Of a stretch of DNA of 64,000 bases, positions 59,501 to 64,000 are shown piece after piece; the stretch's first letter is position 1; every line of letters starts with the position of its first letter. The DNA comes from Bicyclus anynana (lineage: Eukaryota; Arthropoda; Insecta; Lepidoptera; Nymphalidae): NCBI RefSeq assembly GCF_947172395.1, contig NC_069086.1, positions 2,140,501 to 2,204,500 of the forward strand. The letters are read 5' to 3'. The position numbers and the translations under genes were made by a program. The notes beneath the pieces were generated by a model. That model did not search any database. It saw only the letters and a program-made list of their open reading frames with translations, and was not told the DNA's origin.

Positions 59501-62500
59501 ACAGCAGACGCGCACGTCCTTTTTTGCGCGCGACCAAAAACCGAAGGTCAGCGGCGCGTTGCGACCGATGTCGTGCAGCTTGCGTTCCCCAAGTGTTACG
59601 GGGAGATCTAGTGTTGACATGACGATTTCAGGACACCTTACGTACTAATGTGCGTAGGTTCATGAATGTACTACGTAGTAGTCTGTAGTTCACTATGCGG
59701 TCGCAGTTCGTGTACCGGCAGTACTCACCTCGGCCTCGTCCAGCGGGCGGCCCGCGCGCACGCTGCGCAGCGCCCACAGCGGGCTGAGCACGGGAACGGC
59801 GGGCAGCGCCGCCAGCGCCGCGCGCGCCGCCGCCGCCGAGCCCGCCAGCGCGTGCGTGACGCGCGCGTGCGGGCAGTCGTAGCGCACGCCGCCGCAGCGC
59901 GACACGCACGCCGCCGCGCGCTCGCGGCACACGCCCTCCAACCCTGTTATCCATATCTGGAAATTTATTAAAAATAAATAAAAAAACAGTCAAAAATAAA
60001 ATAAGTTGAAGTGGCAATGGGCATGGGCACGAAATTCGAAGAGCCAATGGACGTTAGGGTCTCAAGGTGCGGCGAACGGCGACAGTGTTGGTTTACCCCT
60101 CGCCAGGTGGACTGACGACATCCAACTTCGTTCCTAGAAGATCAATGTAAACGGTTCTTTGTATGTGTCCATTATTTTAAGATAAAATTCGTATAGTAAA
60201 TTGTACTTAGAAGAGATTAAATGTCGCGAATGCCCTCGCGAAATGTCGATTTGGTATCGGCGTGGCCTCCTAGATTTTGTTTCATATTAGGAATCCTGAA
60301 TTTTTGTAGCCAATGCCATGGAGCTATTTAAAAATTAAAGAAAACACATTGTAGCACGGTTTATCCGTGTGGTAATTAATGAACATTACCAAACGACCTG
60401 TAGGAATGACCAGCTTTTATATTTAGCAGATTACAAAAAGGCAGTAGAAAAAAAAATTAATTTATGAAAAAATAATACATTACACAAAATCCATCAAATA
60501 TGGATCCAGCTTTTTTTATTAAGCTCATGTCGAAATTTTCAAACTCCGCAAGCATCTCCTTGTCCATTGAAGTTTCAAGCGATTTTTTGCTTTCTTGCGA
60601 TAACTATAACAATAAATAGCATTATAAGATATAAGATTCTATTGGATGTAAGGAAACTTATTTTAAAGAAATAAACATATTGCATAAAATGTATATAGTC
60701 TACTGAATGTTACATTTTTGGCAGAACCCTCAGACCAATTACCTTCTATTGGACTTGTATCACACTCAAATCACCAACAATAATGTTTATCGTTTTATGA
60801 AGGGGCCGAGGTAATGTAAGTTTACCTAGTCCCCCTCATAAAGCGACAATAATTAATATCTACCAATAAATATACCCTGTGCCACTACACACAACTATAA
60901 ATTTTACATCGTTATACACACACTTGTAATTTTAACACAATGAAACATTGATTCTATAAACCCAGTTTTAACAGAGGAGTAACCTCTAGCGTGGCAGGTC
61001 TTATAGAAGGTAATTGGTCTGAGGCAGAATCTCAGAAAATTGTATAGCAGATTTTGTTGTTTCGTCATAGAGGGGAGCTTAAATACAAATTTCGGAATCC
61101 TAACCCATAAGAAACAGCCACCACGAATGTTGGAAATGAAAATATAACTTGGAATAATATATAGAGATTTTTTGTAGGAAATTGAATTGAACAAAAAAAA
61201 TATCATCACATTATTAAAATCTAAATTATATTATGGCTTAACTGTCCACTCAAACAGCGGAGCACTAAAGAATTCCCTGTAATAAGTGGCATAACCTAGA
61301 AAAAGGCATTTTGCCGCATACTTTCAATAAAAAAAGGATGCAGCACTGATTTTCAGTGTGAATTCTCTATTTCTATAATACTTGTGGTTCTATAACTTTT
61401 CCTGAAATTATATATATTATTCCTGATTAATATGAATAACACTCACGACTTAAATTCTAAGATGAATGTTAATGTAAAGTCAAATACCTTCATTCTGCCA
61501 GGTACCGTGGAAACATCAGCAGCTCTACTTTCGTCCACAAAGTTGTTCATAGGCCGGATGTTCGTTATCCGTGAAAAGTTCAGACCTGTGAGCAAAATTT
61601 ATATGAGAGAGCTCCAACAGCATAATACAAACGCTGATGGAAAATGACGTCAACACATTTGTGAAGCACTTGCATATGCACTCACAGAGCTTCAAAAAAG
61701 GTAGATACTGTTGTAAATAACACATTAACAAATTTTAGTTAGTTGTAGTGAGTTTTATCGCTTTCATGTAATTTTATGGATTTAATTATCTGAAATAAAG
61801 ATTATATTACTATTTTTTTCTATCATTTATTTATATGTCCTTTTTTTAAAATTTTAATTTCTTATTTCTCGTATCCTGCACCGATTTCTTTCAAATCGAT
61901 ATCTAGACATTGCAAGAATGGCGAAAACAGATTCTGAACACAAAATTAAAAAAAGGCCGCCGTTTTGAAATTTCTTATTACCGCATCGATTTCTTTCAAA
62001 ATCGATATCCAGGCATAGCATAAATGGCAAAAACAGATTCTGCACTCAAAATTTTAAAAGCCGCCATTTTGAAATTTCCTATTGCTGCATCCCCAATGTA
62101 TATTATCCATTAGTGTTATTATAAAAAAAAAATAAGTATAATTCAAGGAGTAACGATTGTAACAAACTTTCAAAGATCGATTATTTTAAAACATCCTGTA
62201 TTTTCAAACACCTACCTATTCGCCGCGATGCCGCTAAGCGGCTCGTCGGTCCCTTTTAAGTCACTCATTTTAGCCTAAACTAGGTCAAACTTCAATGACT
62301 TCATACTTGTAAAACAGAGTAAAACAGAATTAAACAGGATGTTTAAATTTTTTCATAAGATGAAATTTATTTTCGCTAGGATGTGAATAAGCTTGAAGTC
62401 ATTTTTAATACTGTTAAGAGGTTTCTTGTATTGGACTGAAACTAGTATGGTGTATAGATAGATACATTAATGATTTTTGCTACATCAAATTAGTATAGAG

Positions 62501-64000
62501 TATGGATATTTAACCCCTCTCATTCTGGGAGGAAACTCGAGCTCTGCAGTGAGCCGAATGTGGGTCGATAATGATGATGATGGATAGTTATCTTTTGGTA
62601 TTCTCAAACAAACTCACTCATATCCGGCACGCGGTGCTCTGCGAGGGGCGAGGAGGTGGAGGCGCCGGCCACTCGGTACTTCGCCAGCGGGAGGGCCACG
62701 CCCCTCTCGGCCGAGTCCACCACCCAGGAGGGCAGCACGCACGCCTTGCCATACTCCAACGCAGCTTTGTACTTGTCACTGCCCACTCCATCTCTATGGA
62801 AGAAACCAAGGTCATCATTCATTAGCAACCCATATTCAGCTCACTGATGAGCACGAGTCTCCTCTCAGAGTGACGATTGGCAGACTTCACACACCTAGAT
62901 AATTAAGAAAACTCTCAGGTATGCAGGTTTCCTCACGATGTTTTCCTTTACCGTTTCATACACGTGATATTTAAAATGCACATAACCAAAAAGTTGGAGT
63001 TGTATGACCCGGACCGGATTCAAACCTACACCCTCTGAATCAAAAGCAGAGGTTATATCCACTGTGCTATCAAATTCATCATTAGCTTATTTGAAAAGCC
63101 CACTAGAGTCTTTGAAAATATTTAATCTTGATGTTTCAAAAGTGATTGTAAACTAAGCCTACTTGAAATAAATCAATTTTTATTTAATTTGTCTTGAAAG
63201 ATTTTAAAGTTTTCTATTGCTACTTACTTCGTCAATACAACTATGTCAGTAACTTCACTCTGAAATGCCCCCATGAATGTTCCACCGTTCTCGTTTATTA
63301 GCTTCATCACTTTAAGCTTTTCCTTCTTCGATAAACCTGATGTAGTCACCTAAAACCATACATAACAGTCAATACATATAAATGAAATTTAAATATCTGT
63401 CTATCATTTTAAGATTTTCTTAGTGTTTTCTAAAGTGCATACAGTTATTTACACAATCATACTTTTTAAAATTTTTGTTGGTCTGTCTGCTTGTCTGGGC
63501 TAATCTCTGAAACGGTTGAGCCGATTTAAACAGGATTTTTAGATAGATAGGAGTTTATTTAGCAATATATGCTGGTAAATTCCATGACTCCCGCGGGATT
63601 TATGAAAAACTGAGTAACGAAGTTGTGGGCGTCCGCTAGACATGCTATGCATGATGCATGCACGCCTGCAAGGAACTGCAAGGAACGTACGAAGGCATGC
63701 ATGCAAAGTGGAGTTTAACCCATATTAATCCTAAAATATTTTATTTTTGTAGGACCTCATGGTTTTCCCACGATAAAACATAACCATATGGGTTAGGCGA
63801 TAGGGATAATGTAGGAAAGAAAAAATAAAATGGTGAAAGAATTTTTCAAATTGGTCCAGCAGTTTCAGGACCTATTCAATGCAAACATACAAAAATCATC
63901 AAAAAAACGCTCTACAATATGAGTATTTAGTAAAGATTTGTCACCTGCAGATTAGCGAATGCCGCTAATTTGTGTTTGTTAAAGTCAGATGATGCTCCGT
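45908..64000 (-). CDS. mus101: TopBP1/Mus101 BRCT-repeat checkpoint scaffold, 5' end beyond window (gene-level entry)
   Basis: Scaffold that binds phosphorylated partners through BRCT domains, acts at replication initiation and activates ATR in the nucleus (family knowledge). I assembled 22 exons by hand; every junction has GT/AG and matching phase: >64000-63945, 63349-63228, 62793-62618, 61585-61488, 60603-60484, 59956-59729, 59284-59095, 58421-58296, 57175-57003, 56309-56137, 55472-55273, 54716-54510, 53853-53728 (3' end uncertain), 52118-51972, 51599-51442, 50671-50570, 49801-49751, 49159-48976, 48168-48059, 47573-47373, 46542-46319, 46103-45908. They sum to 3368 nt, about 1121 residues, ending in TGA at 45910-45908. 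Domain order is BRCT2, BRCT3, linker, BRCT4-BRCT5, long linker with a WDD motif, BRCT7-BRCT8. Vertebrate TopBP1 is about 1500 residues; BRCT0/1 would lie to the right of the window. I see no BRCT6 between BRCT5 and the WDD region. Introns are full of RTE, SINE and Helitron copies. Confidence 0.93.
46206..46304 (+). mobile_element. Helitron-like 3' end
   Basis: TACTTTTCATCCCAGAAAAA, GACCGCGGGATTTGTGAAAA, CGGGCGTCCGCTAG then T. It sits in the last mus101 intron, 15 bases from the exon 46542-46319 donor. Confidence 0.75.
46564..46920 (+). mobile_element. Full-length Helitron-like element, 357 bp, with G-rich repeat
   Basis: A|TCTATACTAATATTATAAAG at the start and CGGCTAG|T at the end, hairpin GCGGACGAAGTCGCGGGCGTC. 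Contains about 80 bp of GTAGGGGTAGG-type repeats (46788-46868) like the copy at 1149-1391. Confidence 0.85.
47945..48022 (-). repeat. Dispersed repeat fragment
   Basis: AAGCCGCGGACGGACGGACA, GCGAAACTATAAAGGTTCTT, AGACTACGGAACCCTGAAAA: same family as 27459-27710. Confidence 0.6.
48059..52118 (-). CDS. mus101: mus101 exons of the BRCT5-BRCT7 linker, including the putative ATR-activating region
   Basis: Six exons. 52118-51972 reads ETAFRTPPLDDALSTPNLMQ, then SPTTRRRLQAI. 51599-51442 contains SPKSRKALWEVVQDLPSK. 50671-50570 reads PLSEIRNRFLAQFHS. 49801-49751 is a 17-codon micro-exon, EDAETPPSKMAKFNQEQ. 49159-48976 is Ser/Ala-rich, then DDQLQKLSAALTGRPS. 48168-48059 contains NTVGWDDTTPSRQQVKKFML. 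In vertebrate TopBP1 a tryptophan in a WDD motif just before BRCT7 is needed for ATR activation (family knowledge); the GWDD here is in the matching place. Several TPP/SP sites suggest phosphorylation (inference). Confidence 0.87.
48642..48873 (+). mobile_element. RTE-type LINE 3' fragment in mus101 intron
   Basis: CATCGAGTCGCGAAGCAGAA to GCAGTGGACGTCTGATATGA with an internal deletion; antisense to mus101. Confidence 0.83.
49548..49636. mobile_element. Partial MITE (family of 38556-38728)
   Basis: CACACCCGCGCAGTCTTTCC, ATCATGGGAGTGTCATCAAC, GAACTTGCCAAGCT: one half, inverted. Confidence 0.65.
50213..50538 (+). mobile_element. RTE-type LINE 3' fragment in mus101 intron
   Basis: AGCAGAAGAACCAAAGTCAC to CAGTGGATGTCCATCGGCTG. 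It ends 32 bases from the mus101 exon at 50570. Confidence 0.85.
52596..52695 (-). repeat. Dispersed repeat shared with 33360-33475
   Basis: GGGTCCCATCAGGCGACGC, CCAACCCCCCGGCAACGC, TAAGGTCCCATTAAGG. It borders the 126-bp array directly on the intron side. Confidence 0.6.
52700..53833 (-). repeat. Nine-copy 126-bp in-frame tandem array across an exon/intron boundary of mus101
   Basis: Nine units of exactly 126 bp (42 codons). In the gene's sense each unit starts at SRYIAMARQGLFSGDSQETP, runs through DDAKHGE, and ends in what looks like intron start (YCVTLLTT if translated). Units are near-identical but differ at a few bases: GCCACTGAAC, GCCGCTGAAC and GCCACTAAAC variants, and one CGTCGTC for CGTTGTC. 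They therefore arose in steps, and simple duplication of one read is unlikely. Each carries the candidate 5' splice site; only the first follows a 3' splice site. The long open frames seen on both strands here are by-products of the array. Confidence 0.97.
53728..53853 (-). CDS. mus101: mus101 exon carrying the first unit of the 126-bp array; 3' boundary uncertain
   Basis: The acceptor CACAG precedes 53853 and phase continues from the previous exon (G|AT). The coding sequence reads GDMSPASRYIAMARQGLF and continues to DDAKHGEY. With a T|GTGTAA donor in the first unit the exon is 126 nt and joins the exon at 52118 in phase. A TGT|GTAACT donor with an acceptor at 52113 would also fit. The same donor sequence recurs in nine tandem units, and the frame stays open through all of them. 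The mature exon could therefore be 126 nt, or longer by multiples of 42 codons. Confidence 0.65.
54510..54716 (-). CDS. mus101: mus101 linker exon after BRCT5
   Basis: 207-nt exon, phase 1 in and phase 1 out. It encodes a Pro/Glu/Gln-rich stretch (PVLPEPEEPPKEQAAEQP) and then a basic segment with PRRGSAPSREQTPKGK, which contains SP/TP-type sites that checkpoint or cyclin-dependent kinases could use (inference). No BRCT6-like sequence is visible here. Confidence 0.85.
54942..55030. mobile_element. Partial MITE (family of 38556-38728)
   Basis: AGCTTGGCAAGTTCGTAGAT, GGTGTGAAATCGTTCATGCC; left half only. Confidence 0.6.
55273..57175 (-). CDS. mus101: mus101 exons coding the BRCT4-BRCT5 pair
   Basis: Exon 57175-57003 encodes BRCT4 (IKIEVRGLDEESICEIGAEV…, DYALVPVD, VTVFWI). 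Exon 56309-56137 completes BRCT4 (NDCLSQQELLPVQYY) and starts BRCT5 (GSERAFLDALAKLLGAV). Exon 55472-55273 gives the very typical THLICPTPTGDKYQGALKW and AVTAQWLLECARTG. In vertebrate TopBP1 BRCT5 binds phosphorylated partners such as BLM and MDC1 (family knowledge). An RTE LINE tail sits between the preceding exon and BRCT4 (57428-57868) and another inside the pair (56489-56883). Confidence 0.93.
55504..55678. mobile_element. TIR element (MITE), near full length, in mus101 intron
   Basis: AGTCTGGCAAGTTCGTTGAA to GGAAGTTGCCATGCT. Same length and order as 38556-38728. Confidence 0.7.
56079..56127 (-). pseudogene. Partial duplicate of a mus101 BRCT4/5 exon start inside the following intron
   Basis: About 48 bp beginning ten bases after the donor of exon 56309-56137. 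It repeats the beginning of that exon (GACTGTCTCTC, CAAGAGCTGCTGCCGGT, CAGTACT) with scattered substitutions; translated it reads VSRQELLPVQYCH against CLSQQELLPVQYYH. It has no acceptor of its own. It lies beside an 11-bp inverted repeat with arms CCGGTCCAGTA and TACTGGACCGG. Confidence 0.8.
56489..56883 (+). mobile_element. RTE-type LINE 3' end in mus101 intron
   Basis: From ATTCATAAGAAGGCTCAGAG to GGACGTCCATCGGCTAACAT with an ATGATG tail; antisense to mus101, between exons 57175-57003 and 56309-56137. Confidence 0.87.
57428..57868 (+). mobile_element. RTE-type LINE 3' end, longest copy
   Basis: Begins further upstream than the others (LPVMTYVSETWSL) and continues through RRLRVTQRAMERAMLGVSLR, ARRADGRWDPKVV and RPPTRWTDYIKRVAG. 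Two in-frame stops. Confidence 0.88.
57963..58000. repeat. Perfect 16-bp stem hairpin in mus101 intron
   Basis: CAACTGCATAAAAGTT, loop CTTCGC, AACTTTTATGCAGTTG. No other support for a small RNA. Confidence 0.8.
58296..59284 (-). CDS. mus101: mus101 linker exons between BRCT3 and BRCT4
   Basis: Exon 59284-59095 begins YIIEDKVSTPVKSSARK, closing BRCT3, and runs into a Pro/Glu-rich segment ending EIVNHYLS. Exon 58421-58296 is almost entirely acidic and proline-rich (RVPEPEEKTPEAVVPPEP…TEEIEQIFRG). Both junctions are phase 1. Low complexity suggests a disordered spacer. A tRNA-type SINE lies in the intron between them. Confidence 0.85.
58625..58888 (+). mobile_element. tRNA-derived SINE, family B
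   Basis: TGATAGCACAGTGGATACGA, GGTTCGAATCTGGTCCGGGC, ACGTGTCTCGAACGGTGAAG; the 3' part is partly deleted. Confidence 0.82.
59729..60603 (-). CDS. mus101: mus101 exons coding BRCT3
   Basis: Exon 60603-60484 (40 codons) leads from a linker into KKAGSIFDGFC, the start of a BRCT fold. Exon 59956-59729 (76 codons) continues IWITGLEGVCRERAAACVSR, then CGGVRYDC and THALAG, and ends PLDEAE. The order (dGc-x-ITG, GGV, vTHa, LW-L) corresponds to BRCT3 of TopBP1. Codon use in the second exon is very GC-rich and strikingly alanine-rich compared with its AT-rich surroundings. In the first exon the donor TGT|GTAATG was chosen over T|GTGTAA because only it preserves phase. Confidence 0.88.
60003..60122 (+). 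mobile_element. RTE-type LINE 3' fragment, degraded
   Basis: GTTGAAGTGGCAATGGGC, GAGCCAATGGACGTTAGGGT, CGCCAGGTGGACTGACGACA. Ends abruptly. Confidence 0.75.
61488..61585 (-). CDS. mus101: mus101 exon, linker between BRCT2 and BRCT3
   Basis: 98-nt exon entering in phase 1 and leaving in phase 0. It reads SLNFSRITNIRPMNNFVDE and ends PGRMK before a GTATTT donor. It has no domain of its own; it is the flexible linker after BRCT2. Support comes from the acceptor CACAG, perfect phase continuity with exons on both sides, and an open frame here only in this phase. Confidence 0.8.
61855..62090. repeat. Imperfect tandem duplication, period about 107-118 bp
   Basis: GATTTCTTTCAAATCGATAT, AACAGATTCTGAACACAAAA, GCCGTTTTGAAATTTCTTAT are repeated with changes in the next 110 bp. 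In a mus101 intron. Confidence 0.75.
62507..62582 (+). mobile_element. 3' end of a family B SINE
   Basis: TTAACCCCTCTCATTCTGGG, AACTCGAGCTCTGCAGTGAG, CCGAATGTGGGTCGATAATG then GATGAT. 35 bases from the mus101 exon at 62618. Confidence 0.75.
62618..64000 (-). CDS. mus101: mus101 exons coding BRCT2 (three exons)
   Basis: Part of the TopBP1 gene. Exon >64000-63945 ends in phase 0 (…KLAAFANLQ). Exon 63349-63228 reads VTTSGLSKKEKLKVMKLI and then an ENGG motif typical of a BRCT alpha1-beta2 turn. Exon 62793-62618 contains the conserved BRCT tryptophan in VLPSWVVDSAERG. The pattern (TGL…GG…DKY.AAL…W..DS) aligns with BRCT2 of vertebrate TopBP1. The intron between the first two exons carries a Helitron-like 3' end and other repeat fragments. 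The exon at 64000 is cut by the window edge and its first two bases finish a codon begun outside. Confidence 0.9.
62820..63072 (-). mobile_element. tRNA-derived SINE, family B
   Basis: AGCAACCCATATTCAGCTCA to AGAGGTTATATCCACTGTGC; starts about 27 bases before the mus101 exon acceptor at 62793. Confidence 0.85.
63470..63638 (+). mobile_element. Helitron-like 3' half
   Basis: TGGGCTAATCTCTGAAACGG, TGACTCCCGCGGGATTTATG, GTGGGCGTCCGCTAG. A minus-strand fragment of the same kind follows at 63735-63900. Confidence 0.7.

Noticed and set aside
59628..60047. 139-codon Arg/Ala-rich minus-strand frame
   Set aside because: It is the wrong frame of the GC-rich mus101 BRCT3 exon.

Overview
This window is nuclear DNA from a lepidopteran insect, most likely a butterfly. 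It is AT-rich and intron-rich. It is crowded with dispersed repeats typical of that order: two tRNA-derived SINE families, Helitron-like elements ending in CTAG behind a GC hairpin, 5'-truncated RTE-type LINE tails, and many small elements with terminal inverted repeats. The protein-coding genes also look insect. There is no bacterial, plasmid or viral organisation.

Layout. 0-13.3 kb is gene-free repeat mosaic, including a TTAA-flanked piggyBac-type element carrying a second TIR element (5.1-6.55 kb) and a LINE tail inserted with a target duplication (8.37-8.76 kb). At 13.4-15.5 kb a three-exon minus-strand gene was rebuilt by splice-phase matching. It encodes a 485-residue secreted, Cys-rich then Thr/Asn-rich protein of unknown function. 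16-19.6 kb is repeats, including a Jockey-type LINE fragment. 19.6-26.1 kb holds two similar, intronless, same-strand microsomal P450 genes of clan 3 type. 26.2-35.2 kb is repeats. 35.2-39.6 kb holds a four-exon plus-strand GNAT/arylalkylamine N-acetyltransferase-like gene (234 aa). 40.5-45.4 kb looks like a 4.6-kb TIR element next to a small palindromic relative.

45.9-64 kb (and beyond the right edge) is the minus-strand gene for the TopBP1/Mus101 DNA-damage scaffold. Twenty-two exons join in consistent phase and encode about 1121 residues: BRCT2, BRCT3, BRCT4-5, a linker with a WDD motif resembling the ATR-activating region, and BRCT7-8. BRCT0/1 lie beyond the window.

The most unusual feature is local instability of this TopBP1 gene at three places. 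(1) A nine-copy, 126-bp, in-frame tandem array spans the 3' part of one exon and the start of the following intron, so it multiplies the 5' splice site. (2) The last exon's C-terminal coding part, with its poly(A) signal, is repeated two more times downstream in decaying form. (3) The first part of a BRCT4/5 exon is duplicated inside the next intron. The four genes do not form an obvious functional unit. The P450 pair and the acetyltransferase are both small-molecule enzymes, but nothing in the sequence links them.
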